Shown here: one piece after another, positions 6,714-14,760 of the stretch
Numbering within the stretch: position 1 is the stretch's first letter
Layout of the letters: each line of letters opens with the position of its first letter
Origin: JAWXCM01 sp034408745
GTDB lineage: Bacteria; Acidobacteriota; Terriglobia; Bryobacterales; Bryobacteraceae
Direction: 5' to 3'
Assembly (NCBI GenBank): GCA_034408745.1
Contig: JAWXCM010000150.1
Coordinates: 1 to 14,831, forward strand
DNA length: 14,831 nucleotides
Program-made: the position numbers and the translations under genes
Notes under the pieces: model-generated
Database searches by the model: none
What the model was told of the DNA's origin: nothing
Seen by the model: the letters and a program-made list of their open reading frames with translations, nothing else

Positions 6714-8082
6714 ATGCACGCTTGCCGGTCATGTGGAAAGGAAGTCGCACCCGCGGCACTGTTCTGTGGCGCTTGTGGAACGCGGATTGAGGCTGCAACG
6801 GTCACGGCCACGCCGACGCCCCTTGCGATCCCAGGGACTCCCGATGCCCTGCGGATTGCCCGCTGCGCTGGCAGCGGCGCATAAGCGTGCCCGCTTCGTC
6901 GGTGGGCTGATGCTTGCGTGTCTCGCAATGAGCGTAATCGATGCGGTAGGCTTCGTTCCGCAAGGAATCGAACAGTTGTGGCACAATTTCGATTTTGGAC
7001 CACCCTGGCTGCCTTCATAGCCTGGCTTCGTTGGTCTGCGGCAGCCTGCCAGGCGCTCTCTTTTATGGGGGACGGCTCCCGAAAATTAGCGGAACTGCGC
7101 TCTCATGGTTCATCCCATTTCTGAATCTGGTTCGGCCTTTTCAGGTGACCGTCGATCTCTGGCGGCGCAGCGCCACAGGCAATCAAGGAGCCACCTCGAA
7201 CAGGGTGCCCGTCCCCATGGAAGTCGTCGGCGCGTGGGCTGCCGTGCTCTTGTCGGTTTCGCTCTGGCTCTTTGGCACGGACTCAACAGGCGACTCATAC
7301 GGAAGCAGCTGGTTCCGATCTGTACTCGACAGTGTTGCGATCGTGTCCCCCATGGCCGCCATGGCTTTCGGCTATCTGGTCGTAAGGACAATCGACGGAA
7401 TGCAGAACAGCCGAACTACTCCCGCCCCCGGCCTGGCGAAATGGCTGACTGCCAGGGTCATCGCCTCGGCTGCAGCCGGGACAGTGCTGGTCTTCTCGTC
7501 CGGTCTGCTGTCGTTCCTAATCCCGTTGCCCGAGAATTCGCTGCTCGCTCCAATCCGGACGCCCCTGAACCCATTCCGAGGGAGATACTTCGTGAACTAA
7601 ACAGCCACTATTTCAAGAGGTTTTATGGTGTAATCGGGCCATTTGTCAGCAGAAACCTGACGAGCCTGGTTGTAGCGGGACACCCAGATTCCTGGGCACT
7701 CCGGATGCTGGACGGCGGACCCGACAGCTTCATTGGAGGAGCCCTCGAAATGGCTCGAGGATGGGGCGAGGATCTGCGTCGCGCCAGTTCTCGCTCGTAC
7801 GGCGGAATCGTTGAGACACGCCACTTCGGAGACATGATCCTGGTCAAGGTGCGATGGATTCCCACGTTTGATGGCAAACGGGTGGAGACATTTGCGAATC
7901 TGGTGATGAGGCGTCATCGCTATCATTGGCGAATTGTAGCCTTGTCCAGGCGACGGGATCACCCCTGCTTCGACCCCGTTTGCAACGTAGAGTTTCTCGG
8001 AATTCGTTACCCTGATCAACCCAACGAGCCGCTGATGGGAAAACAATGCACGGCACGCGGGCGACCACCGTCGACACCTTGA
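6714..8082 (+). pseudogene. Broken zinc-ribbon / DUF4328 membrane protein gene
   Basis: Pieces of one protein follow each other in different frames. From ATG 6714 comes a zinc ribbon with four cysteines (CRSCGKEV...FCGACGTRI). Near 6850-6885 the frame shifts to RARFVGGLMLACLAMSVIDAV (membrane segment, stop 7018-7020). Near 6990-7015 it shifts to TLAAFIAWLRW, and near 7050-7090 to LSWFIPFLNLVRPFQVTVDLWRRS, the hallmark of DUF4328. That frame continues through GAWAAVLLSVSLWLFG and FGYLVVRTIDGMQ, plus another membrane segment, to a stop at 7598-7600. Near 7530-7560 it passes to a fifth piece (REILRELNSHYFKRFYG to the stop at 8080-8082) with a soluble domain of about 150 residues that I do not recognise. 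At least four frame changes within 1.4 kb, while neighbours are intact, point to a decayed gene; clustered sequencing indels are the alternative. DUF4328 has no known function. Confidence 0.7.
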
Positions 8083-8115
8083 TTCAGTTCGCATTCTCTG
8101 GCTAACCCACCACCG

Positions 8116-9867
8116 TCACAGCAGCTCCCGCACCAGCCTCTGGTACTGATCCGGCAGCACCAGATGGAACCGTACGTCGAGCCGCGTAAACCGCTTCACC
8201 GCCGAAGCCGTGCTCCCCGGCGGAATCCCAGGGGTGGCCAGCAGCAGCTTCCCGTCCTCCACCCGGAACGGCAGCACCTGCAACTCTCGAATCACCCGCT
8301 TCGGCAGCGACCGCGCCACCCGCTGCGACACCTCCCGGGGATGCACGGCGGAAACCGGCAGCTGCGACTGCAAACTCAGCACCTCGTACAGATCCTCCTG
8401 CCCCAGGTACCCCATTTCAATCAGCCGCTCCCCCAGCCTCTGCCCCTCCGCCCGCGTCTCCAGCGCCTCCGACACCTGCTGTGCCGTGGCGTACCCGTTC
8501 GCCACCAACAGATCCCCCAGCATTCGCCGCGGAGGCTGCAGGGCCGAAATACACGGGTACTGATGCGCTGTCTTCACCCATCGCAGCGGCTGGCTGAGCA
8601 CCCTGGCCCGTGCGTAAATCCCAATCGCCCGAACCGTGGCCAGCGTATTTATGCAGTTGGCCAGCACCACCCGCGGCGGCACCGCCGCCCCGATCCGCCA
8701 GCCATACCGCCGACCCACACAATACGCCCGAAATCCCACACGATACAGTCCGACCGCGGCTGTGCAGGCCAGCAGGGGCCCCAGTTCCCCGAGCCTCTGC
8801 CCGAACGCACCGCCCCGAACCATCAGTCCGTACAGAAACAGAACGTTGGCCAGCAGGCTTGCCGGGTTGCCCACCAGCCCCTTCCGGCCGCGCCACAGCC
8901 AGTACCGATCCGCCCAGGAACCTGTCCACCCGTGCCGCGCCCAGGTCTGTAGTGCGTTCCCCGTCTCCCACCGCGTCCGCTGCTTCACCGCCGAACGAAA
9001 GGTCCGCGGGAAAAACTCGCGCGTCGACACCTCGTCGCCCCGGACCGTCACGAAAATCTGCCGCGCCGACCGCAGCCGCAGCCGCAGCCCGTTCTCGTAA
9101 TCCTCCGTCAGGCAGACCGGCTCGAAAATTCGGTTCCCCTCATCCGCCGCCAGCGACTCCAGCGCCGCCCGCACATAACCCGTACCGACTCCGTTCGACG
9201 GCACAAAGGCACCCATCCATTGCCTCGCCGGCATATCGCGGCACTGATATTCGGAGAATTCATCGCAGTAAACCCCGTGCGTCCAGTCTGAAACCGGCGT
9301 CGGCAGGGGCAGCACCGGAATCTGGATCATGTCGTAATCGCCCGAATAGAAGTTGATCCACCGCAGCGAATCGGTGTGGATCACATCTTCGGCGTCATGT
9401 GTCACAATCACGTCGAACGCCACCAGGCGAGACCGCTCAAACAGACACATCCGCTGATAGATCCAGTTCAGACAGTCAGCCTTGGACGTCGGACCCGGAT
9501 GTGGACAGAGCGCCAGGTGCACGTTGTTGAAACGCATCTCCAGATCCCGAGCCACCCGAATCGTATCCACATCATTCGGATAGGCGCCCACAAAAAAATC
9601 GTAATTGTCGTAATTGACGCGTTCCCGATTGCCGGAAATCATCCGTTCCAGCACCGGGCTCTCCTGCCAGCAGGGGACGAAAATCGCAATGCGCCGCTGT
9701 GCGATGCGAAGCAACTCCCTCCGCCCGGGTTGTTTCTGCCGCCGCGAACGCAGCCACGCCAACAATCCCGCACCGTCAATGATGAGATCGTCGATGCCGC
9801 TGATCAGAATCCACACTGCCAGCGGCAGAAGCAGAAACGCAGCGATCCCGTCCACCGAGAATGTCAC
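8116..9867 (-). CDS. NfrB-like family 2 glycosyltransferase with C-terminal MshEN domain
   Basis: A 583-aa inner-membrane glycosyltransferase with the plan of E. coli NfrB, which makes a phage-N4 receptor polysaccharide under c-di-GMP control. An N-terminal membrane helix (about 8-35) precedes the GT-2 domain: IAIFVPCWQES (60-70), THDAEDVIH with D158/D161 as the DxD-like metal site, TEDYENGLRLR (254-264) with the likely catalytic Asp256, and QRTRW (296-300), the QxxRW motif of processive synthases. Membrane segments lie at about 335-380 and 395-415. The C-terminus holds two tandem MshEN-type motifs: RMLGDLLVANGYATAQQVSEA from 448 (shown in part) and QRLGERLIEMGY from 476, the type that binds c-di-GMP in MshE and NfrB. 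It is shorter than NfrB (about 745 aa). The GTG start has an in-frame stop two codons upstream and no evident ribosome site. It is the last gene of the unit, 32 bp behind the LacI gene. No NfrA-like partner is visible. The sugar made is unknown. Confidence 0.85.
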   Translation of the reverse strand: MTFSVDGIAAFLLLPLAVWILISGIDDLIIDGAGLLAWLRSRRQKQPGRRELLRIAQRRIAIFVPCWQESPVLERMISGNRERVNYDNYDFFVGAYPNDVDTIRVARDLEMRFNNVHLALCPHPGPTSKADCLNWIYQRMCLFERSRLVAFDVIVTHDAEDVIHTDSLRWINFYSGDYDMIQIPVLPLPTPVSDWTHGVYCDEFSEYQCRDMPARQWMGAFVPSNGVGTGYVRAALESLAADEGNRIFEPVCLTEDYENGLRLRLRSARQIFVTVRGDEVSTREFFPRTFRSAVKQRTRWETGNALQTWARHGWTGSWADRYWLWRGRKGLVGNPASLLANVLFLYGLMVRGGAFGQRLGELGPLLACTAAVGLYRVGFRAYCVGRRYGWRIGAAVPPRVVLANCINTLATVRAIGIYARARVLSQPLRWVKTAHQYPCISALQPPRRMLGDLLVANGYATAQQVSEALETRAEGQRLGERLIEMGYLGQEDLYEVLSLQSQLPVSAVHPREVSQRVARSLPKRVIRELQVLPFRVEDGKLLLATPGIPPGSTASAVKRFTRLDVRFHLVLPDQYQRLVRELL

Positions 9868-9899
9868 ACCAGTCTAGTTCCGGAACGGAGAGTTTTTTC

Positions 9900-10913
9900 T
9901 CAGGCTCTTTTGCGGAGGCTCGAGTCCCGGACAATCACCTGCGGCTCCAGCAGAATTGTCCTGGGCTTGACCGGCACCTTCGACTCGATGTGCGCCAGCA
10001 GCAGATCAGCCGCATGTTCGCCGAGCGCCGTGCTGTTCTGGTCGACCGTAGTGAGCGCCACCCGCAGTAAATCCGAGTAGTGCACATTACCAGCCCCAAT
10101 CACCGCCACGTCGTCCGGGATGCGCAGTCCGGCCTCCAGAATGGCCTTCATCGCGCCCGCCGCAACCGGGTCGTTGTAGCCCACCACCCCGTCCGGCCGC
10201 GGCGACTTCTTCAGCAATTCCTTCATCGCCTCATAGCCGGAGCTGTCGCTGTGCCGGACCGAAATCACCAGGCTTTTCCGAAACGGCAGCCCGTGCGCCG
10301 TCAGCGCCGCCTTGTAGCCTTCGAGCCGCCCATCGCCGGGCGTGTTCTCAGGACCCCGCAGGTGCGCGATCCGCAGGCAGCCCTGCTCAATCAGATGGTC
10401 GGTAGCCATCTGTCCGATCAGCTTGTCATTGGTGCCCGCAAAGCTCGCCTTCACCCCGCGAATGACGCGGTCGATCAGCACGAACGGCACTTTTTCGTCC
10501 CTCATCCGGTGGAACAGTTTCAGCTTCCCGTCAGGCTGCGCGGACGCGACAATCAGCCCGTCCACCCGCCGCCCCATCAGCCCCTCAATCTCCTGCGCCT
10601 CCAGTTCCGGATCCTCGTCCGAGTTCGAGATCACCACGCTGTACCCTGACGCCCGCACCTTCCGCGTCACCGCCCGTGCCACTTCAGCAAAGAACGAGTG
10701 CATCAAATCGGGCACCACCAGTCCGATCAGATACGTCTTGCGCGTCACAAGGCTCCGGGCCACCCAGTTCGGCTGATAATTCAGTTCGCGCGCGCGGCGC
10801 ATCACGCGCTCACGGGTCTCCGCGCTGATGTCTCCCTGGTTGCGGAGGACCTTCGAAATGGTCACCACGGACACGTTCAGATCCTCGGCAATATCCTTCA
10901 TTCGAACGGGCAT
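9900..10913 (-). CDS. LacI-family transcriptional regulator
   Basis: A 337-aa sugar-responsive repressor of the LacI/GalR family. Residues 5-30 form the helix-turn-helix (MKDIAEDLNVSVVTISKVLR) and YQPNWVARSLVTRKT (about 46-60) the hinge. The rest is a periplasmic-binding-protein-like effector domain (LIGLVVPDLMHSFFAEVAR, VDGLIVAS, FVLIDR, DGVVGYNDPVAAGAMKAI, VALTTVDQ). Full length for the family. The first ATG (10913) is used; an ATG four codons later gives the more usual MKDIA beginning, and neither has a clear ribosome site. It sits between the dehydrogenase (34 bp upstream) and the glycosyltransferase (32 bp downstream), so it probably controls this unit and its own synthesis. The effector is probably a sugar or sugar acid, inferred from the neighbours. 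Confidence 0.93.
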   Translation of the reverse strand: MPVRMKDIAEDLNVSVVTISKVLRNQGDISAETRERVMRRARELNYQPNWVARSLVTRKTYLIGLVVPDLMHSFFAEVARAVTRKVRASGYSVVISNSDEDPELEAQEIEGLMGRRVDGLIVASAQPDGKLKLFHRMRDEKVPFVLIDRVIRGVKASFAGTNDKLIGQMATDHLIEQGCLRIAHLRGPENTPGDGRLEGYKAALTAHGLPFRKSLVISVRHSDSSGYEAMKELLKKSPRPDGVVGYNDPVAAGAMKAILEAGLRIPDDVAVIGAGNVHYSDLLRVALTTVDQNSTALGEHAADLLLAHIESKVPVKPRTILLEPQVIVRDSSLRKRA

Positions 10914-10947
10914 AATTCGGACGTCGTGCCCATGATACCCAAACTGT

Positions 10948-11958
10948 TTAGTCCATCATGTGAACGACTTTCGGGACATGCAGCGGCGGGCCCGCCAACG
11001 TTCGGCGGTACTCCCCAATTCCCGTGCGTTCGATCAGGCGCGACGTGAGTTCCCGCGGCAGCCTGCCCAGATCCAGCGCCGCCTGCACAAACGATTCCGG
11101 GCTGGAATTCACACTCCCCGCAACAATTCGATTGCCCATAATCAGATCCATGAACGGCACCGGACCGGTCGTCGAGAAGGCCCCCAGCACGATCAGCACG
11201 CCCAGCGGAGCCAGTGCCGCCATGCCCGCATCGGCCGCCGCCCGAGCGCCCGCCGCCTCAATCACGATGTCCGCCCCGCCATCGGCCGCCAGCAGATACC
11301 GAGCCTCCGCCGCGGCCGCCAGCCTCGACCGGCCCGAATCCACAGGCTCCGTCGACACCACATCCACCTCAAGTCCGCGTAGCCGCAGCACACACGCCGC
11401 CAGCAGTCCCACTGTGCCCGCCCCCAGCACCAGCGCCTTCCTCGGCGCCCCCTGATGCAGCCGGAACGCCAGCGCGACAGCTTTCTCCACCACCGACAGT
11501 GGCTCCAGCAGCACCGCGGTGTCGCGCAGCCTCGAGTCCACGCGCACCACGTCCGACGCCCGGTCCACCGCCAGTTCGGTGAAGTAGCCGTGGGCGCCCA
11601 TGATGCCCCGCTCGGTGTACTTGCCGGTGACGCACAGATCGCGCCGCCCTCGCTGGCAGGAAAGGCACGGCGGAGCGCAGGCGCGCCGAACCGACGGCAC
11701 AATCAGATCGCCTGCAGCCAGGCCCTCGACGCCATCGCCGACCGACATCACCTCACCCACCGCTTCATGCCCCAGCACCAGGAACTCACCCGTGTCCGGA
11801 CCATAGCCAAACCGAAACGCAGCCAGGTCCCGGTCTGTGCCGCAAATGCCCACTTCCAGCACGCGAAACAGCACTTCGCCCGCCCCGGGTTTGCCCGGTT
11901 CGGCGAGTTCGCGCTCCCGTAAATCGCGGGCCGTGTAATCCACGCTGATGGCTCGCAT
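10948..11958 (-). CDS. Zinc-dependent MDR dehydrogenase, glucose 1-dehydrogenase type
   Basis: A 336-aa medium-chain dehydrogenase resembling archaeal-type glucose 1-dehydrogenase, which oxidises aldoses to lactones with NAD(P)+. The catalytic zinc site is Cys39 (GICGTDRD) with His64-Glu65 (LGHEAVGEV). A structural zinc site is formed by Cys94, Cys98, Cys101 and Cys109, with the usual spacing. The cofactor-binding loop is GAGTVG at 179-184, followed by a strand ending in EP at 204-205. The long block GDLIVPSVRR before the structural cysteines and the LLEPLSVVEKA stretch are typical of this subgroup. The ATG at 11958 (MRAISVDY) is chosen because family members start there; a frame open to 12039 adds 27 residues and would run into the divergent gene. 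It is the first gene of the unit with LacI and glycosyltransferase genes. Exact sugar and cofactor preference are not decided by what I can see. Confidence 0.85.
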   Translation of the reverse strand: MRAISVDYTARDLRERELAEPGKPGAGEVLFRVLEVGICGTDRDLAAFRFGYGPDTGEFLVLGHEAVGEVMSVGDGVEGLAAGDLIVPSVRRACAPPCLSCQRGRRDLCVTGKYTERGIMGAHGYFTELAVDRASDVVRVDSRLRDTAVLLEPLSVVEKAVALAFRLHQGAPRKALVLGAGTVGLLAACVLRLRGLEVDVVSTEPVDSGRSRLAAAAEARYLLAADGGADIVIEAAGARAAADAGMAALAPLGVLIVLGAFSTTGPVPFMDLIMGNRIVAGSVNSSPESFVQAALDLGRLPRELTSRLIERTGIGEYRRTLAGPPLHVPKVVHMMD

Positions 11959-11961
11959 ACT

Positions 11962-11991
11962 GTTCGCCCATTTTACGTGGCAAAATCGAAC
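11962..11991. promoter_or_regulatory. Inverted repeat in the divergent intergenic gap, candidate operator
   Basis: GTTCG (11962-11966) with ATTTT (11970-11974) on the left is mirrored by AAAAT (11982-11986) with CGAAC (11987-11991) on the right. The left arm has three extra bases (CCC) between its halves. The element fills almost the whole 35-bp gap between the dehydrogenase (-) and DUF1080 (+) start codons. It is a natural place for the LacI-type regulator encoded in the unit to act on both directions, but the match is imperfect and not a textbook LacI operator. Confidence 0.4.
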
Positions 11992-11993
11992 AT

Positions 11994-12623
11994 ATGCGAA
12001 AACTGCTGTTGTTGCTGACCGCCACCGTGCTCTGCGCACAGAACAAACCTCCCGCCGTAGCGCCGGGCGAAGACTGGGTAGCCCTGTTCAATGGGAAAGA
12101 CCTCGGCGGCTGGTCCGAGATCGGCAAGGAGAAATGGGCCGTGGAGAACGGTGTCATCCGCGGGATTGCCGTGACCAAAGAGTATGGTTATCTGAAAACG
12201 GAGAAGAATTACAAGGATTTTCAACTCGCCATGAAATTCAGGTGCAATGGCGATGGCAACAGCGGCGTGTTCTTCCACTCCGAATTCAAATCCGGAACTC
12301 CCGACATCACCCAGGGCCTGCAGTTTGAAATCGACTGTTCTCTCGGCAAGCACACCGGCGGCATCTACGGCGACGGCCGCCAGTGGATCGTGTGGCCCGC
12401 GCCGGAGAACGAAATTGTAGTGCGTCGCGGCGAATGGAATGAATATTTGCTGACCGTCGTCGGCAACCGCTATATCGCACGGCTGAACGGGGTCCAGATG
12501 ATCGACTTCACCGACCCAAAGCCGAAATCACACGACGGCGGGATCTCGCTGCAGCTTCATTCTGGCGGCAAGGGAGACATGGAGTTCAAGGACCTGTTCA
12601 TCCGAGACCTGACCAAACGCTAG
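11994..12623 (+). CDS. Secreted DUF1080 (3-keto-disaccharide hydrolase family) protein
   Basis: A 209-aa exported protein of the DUF1080 family (PF06439), a concanavalin-like jelly roll. Some members cleave 3-keto-glycosides or 3-keto-disaccharides. The signal peptide is MRKLLLLLTATVLCA with cleavage near residue 15-16; the cysteine lacks a proper lipobox (Leu at -1), so a soluble periplasmic form is more likely than a lipoprotein. Family words in order: WVALFNGKDLGGW (28-40), NSGVFFHS (89-96), GLQFEID (108-114), HTGGIYG (120-126), GEWNEY (146-151) and ISLQLHS followed by MEFKDLFIRDL at the end. It covers the family length with one domain. It is divergent from the glucose-dehydrogenase-like gene with 35 bp between start codons, consistent with shared control and a common sugar-derived substrate. 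No ribosome site is obvious. The reaction is inferred from family only. Confidence 0.85.
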   Translation: MRKLLLLLTATVLCAQNKPPAVAPGEDWVALFNGKDLGGWSEIGKEKWAVENGVIRGIAVTKEYGYLKTEKNYKDFQLAMKFRCNGDGNSGVFFHSEFKSGTPDITQGLQFEIDCSLGKHTGGIYGDGRQWIVWPAPENEIVVRRGEWNEYLLTVVGNRYIARLNGVQMIDFTDPKPKSHDGGISLQLHSGGKGDMEFKDLFIRDLTKR

Positions 12624-12646
12624 TACGTCTGTGTTTGAGCAATGGG

Positions 12647-12684
12647 GCGGGCTATCCAGCCCGCAGCCGCCTTTGAGGCGGCTT
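12647..12684. terminator. Tandem hairpins between convergent genes
   Basis: Two perfect hairpins stand side by side: GCGGGC-tatcca-GCCCGC (12647-12664) and AGCCGCC-tttga-GGCGGCT (12665-12683). They lie between the DUF1080 stop (12623, +) and the PDZ gene stop (12689, -). There is no real T run on either side, so they may slow polymerase or protect 3' ends and not act as classical terminators. Confidence 0.55.
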
Positions 12685-12688
12685 GTCA

Positions 12689-13528
12689 CTACTTACTCCG
12701 CGGAGCCGAATTGCTCGCATCCACACCGTCGTCCACAGGAACTGAGAAATTCATCTCGCGCTTTTCCCGAACCGCGGCAATACTCACAGTCTTCTTCGAC
12801 TTCGAGCCTCGCACCGCAGCCGTAACCTCGCGCGGAGTAGCCACCCGAGTCTCATCGACCTTCACAATCACATCGCCAGCCTTCAGGCCGGCACGGTCCG
12901 CCGCCGAGGCCTTCACCACCGACCGCACCAGAACTCCCTCGCGCACCCCGAAAAACTCCGCCAGTTGCGAATCCAGGCTCTCCGCCTCAATCCCGAGCAC
13001 GCTGCTGCGCCAGCTCATATTCGCCCGCGCAATATCCGGAAGCCGAATCGCCGGCAACTCGATCCGCGGAATCACCACCGCTTCGCCGCTGCCGCCAGCC
13101 GACGTCCAGGCCTTCCGAGCCTCGGTCTTCACCGCCACCTGCTGCGCCGAGCCGCTCCGGTTAATCGCAAGCTTTACTTCGCGCCAAGCAGGCGTCTCGC
13201 GCACCATGCGCATGAACTGTTCCAGACCCTCGACGTGCTGGCCATTGAACTCCAGCACCACGTCGCCAGTCTTCAATCCCGCCTTGCTGGCCGGGCTGTC
13301 GTCCGCCACACGCGTGATTTCCACGCCCCGGTCCTCCTTCAGGTTCAGAGCTTTCACCCGCTCCTGAGACAGTTCGGCGACGCCCACACCAAGATAGCTC
13401 CCGCCACTTACCGGGGTGCGGGTGATCACAACCGTCGCCGGGTCGGGCTGCGGTTCGTAACACCATACCGGAAGGCTCGCCGCTAAGGCGATGCACCCGG
13501 TTGCATATGCGATTGTTCTCCAGCTCAT
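12689..13528 (-). CDS. Two-PDZ envelope protein without protease domain
   Basis: A 279-aa exported or membrane-anchored protein. A hydrophobic segment (about 6-22, TIAYATGCIALAASLPVW) is followed by two PDZ domains. PDZ1 is at about 45-135: YLGVGVAEL as the carboxylate-binding loop, VADDSPASKAGLKTGDVVLEFNG. PDZ2 is at about 176-265: VLGIEAESL, VVKASAADRAGLKAGDVIVKVD. A linker rich in Pro/Ile/Leu (150-168) joins them. There is no trypsin-like His-Asp-Ser domain as in DegP, so it probably binds peptide or protein tails as an adaptor. ATG 13528 with AGAGAGA upstream is preferred to a TTG at 13546. It lies 62 bp downstream of the DUF4097 gene and probably belongs to the same operon, ending next to the tandem hairpins. 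The partner protein is unknown. Confidence 0.82.
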   Translation of the reverse strand: MSWRTIAYATGCIALAASLPVWCYEPQPDPATVVITRTPVSGGSYLGVGVAELSQERVKALNLKEDRGVEITRVADDSPASKAGLKTGDVVLEFNGQHVEGLEQFMRMVRETPAWREVKLAINRSGSAQQVAVKTEARKAWTSAGGSGEAVVIPRIELPAIRLPDIARANMSWRSSVLGIEAESLDSQLAEFFGVREGVLVRSVVKASAADRAGLKAGDVIVKVDETRVATPREVTAAVRGSKSKKTVSIAAVREKREMNFSVPVDDGVDASNSAPRSK

Positions 13529-13590
13529 GTCTCTCTCTTCAGTCAAAGAAGTAGTTACAGCGACGAGCCCGGATTAGGCTCGCCGCCAAA

Positions 13591-14760
13591 TCACTGACGA
13601 ACGCGCCGCAGATAAATCGTACCGCCGGTCGAGGTCAGTTGCAGAACCGGCCCGCCGCCATTCAGCGAACCTTCAGCCTGCGTCAGGTTCTCACGCTGTC
13701 CCGCCCTCACAAGAATCTCCGGAAACTCAGACACGATCCTGCCGGTCCGGCTACTCTCGTTCAGCGCTTTGATCGTCAACGAAATATTGGACGGAATGAA
13801 AACGGTAATGTCACCAGCTCCGGTGCTCAAAGCCGAATCCTGCAGCCGAACCCCCGGAATCAGCTCCGCCAGGATGCTGCCCACGTCACTCACCGCGCGA
13901 AGTGCACCGGACGACCCGCGCAGCCGAATGCTGCCCCCCGTCGCCTCCAGCCGCACTCCCTTCGCCGGCCCCACCTGAATCGAGCCCCCGGAATTCCCCG
14001 CAATCACCGCACCGCCCGCTTCCTGGACCTCAATCCTTCCGCCAGCCGAACGCGCCATCACAGCGCCGCCAGATTTCACAATGCGAATGTTGCCGCCCAT
14101 CGTCGACACGTGGATCGCGCCCGAAACCTCGCCTAACTCGACATCCCCGCCCGCGGTCTCAAACCACGATTCGCCACCTGTCTGCAGAACCTGGATCTTC
14201 CCACCGCCCGAAAAGCAGCGAACGCTTCCGCCAATTCGGCCAAAGTGAATCTCGCCGCCTGCCGTCCTGGCCTCCACATCGCCACCAATCCGGTCCATCT
14301 GGATCAGACCCCCGCCGGTGCTCACCTCAACGCCAGCCTTGATGTCGTACACCTCGACATCGCCGTTGAATGTGTCCACGTAAACCGAGGGAGTCGACGG
14401 CATCCGTATCTCGAGCTCAGCCGACGCCAGCGGCCGCTCCGGATGGTCCAGAATCAGGGCGGTCGCCGACTTCCCGTTGACAGCCCGTAACTGCAGTTGC
14501 GCCAGCAGCCGCCGAGCCTCGCCCTCCGACTGCGCCCGAACCCGCGTCCGCAGCGTGTATGTCGCGGCTGTAGCCCCGCCGCGAATCACCACCGGACCGC
14601 GCATCCGCACCTTCAGCACCGGCGCCGGCGTAAACGAGCCCGTCCGGGATTCCACCCAGTACGCCCCGTCACGCTTTAGGGCTGCGTTCTCACCGGCACA
14701 CACTAGACTGGCGGCACCCAGCAAAACCGCGGCAGCACGCAGTGACGCGCCAGAAACCAT
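13591..14760 (-). CDS. DUF4097-type beta-repeat exported protein
   Basis: A 389-aa exported protein with a right-handed beta-helix-like repeat region of the DUF4097 adhesin-like type. The signal peptide is residues 1-22 (Arg near the start, AAAVLLGAASLVCAG). Residues 24-130 form a separate N-terminal region. From residue 134 to about 294 the chain consists of nine consecutive units of 18 residues (one of 17), each closing in GG, such as EIHFGRIGGSVRCFSGGG at 170-187; weaker strands follow, ending TIYLRRVRQ. ATG 14760 is chosen over a GTG at 14808 because GGAG lies 8 bases before it and its TGATG junction overlaps the stop of the upstream gene, so translation is probably coupled. It precedes the PDZ gene. 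Function is unknown; proteins of this kind are commonly found next to sigma or anti-sigma genes and may sense or bind at the envelope. Confidence 0.85.
   Translation of the reverse strand: MVSGASLRAAAVLLGAASLVCAGENAALKRDGAYWVESRTGSFTPAPVLKVRMRGPVVIRGGATAATYTLRTRVRAQSEGEARRLLAQLQLRAVNGKSATALILDHPERPLASAELEIRMPSTPSVYVDTFNGDVEVYDIKAGVEVSTGGGLIQMDRIGGDVEARTAGGEIHFGRIGGSVRCFSGGGKIQVLQTGGESWFETAGGDVELGEVSGAIHVSTMGGNIRIVKSGGAVMARSAGGRIEVQEAGGAVIAGNSGGSIQVGPAKGVRLEATGGSIRLRGSSGALRAVSDVGSILAELIPGVRLQDSALSTGAGDITVFIPSNISLTIKALNESSRTGRIVSEFPEILVRAGQRENLTQAEGSLNGGGPVLQLTSTGGTIYLRRVRQ

Noticed and set aside
6206..7018. Minus-strand frame of 270 codons across the decay zone
   Set aside because: It crosses both the barrel remnant and the zinc-ribbon gene in the wrong frame; only isolated barrel-like words appear.
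8164..8952. Arg/Pro-rich plus-strand frames opposite the glycosyltransferase and dehydrogenase
   Set aside because: Low-complexity Arg/Pro/His composition is the mark of antisense frames in GC-rich genes.
10914..10947. Separate LacI operator and promoter in front of the LacI gene
   Set aside because: No palindrome or hexamer pair seen in the 34-bp gap; co-transcription with the dehydrogenase explains expression.
11994..12041. Lipoprotein signal on the DUF1080 protein
   Set aside because: The cysteine at residue 14 is preceded by Leu, not Gly/Ala/Ser, so the lipobox is not satisfied.
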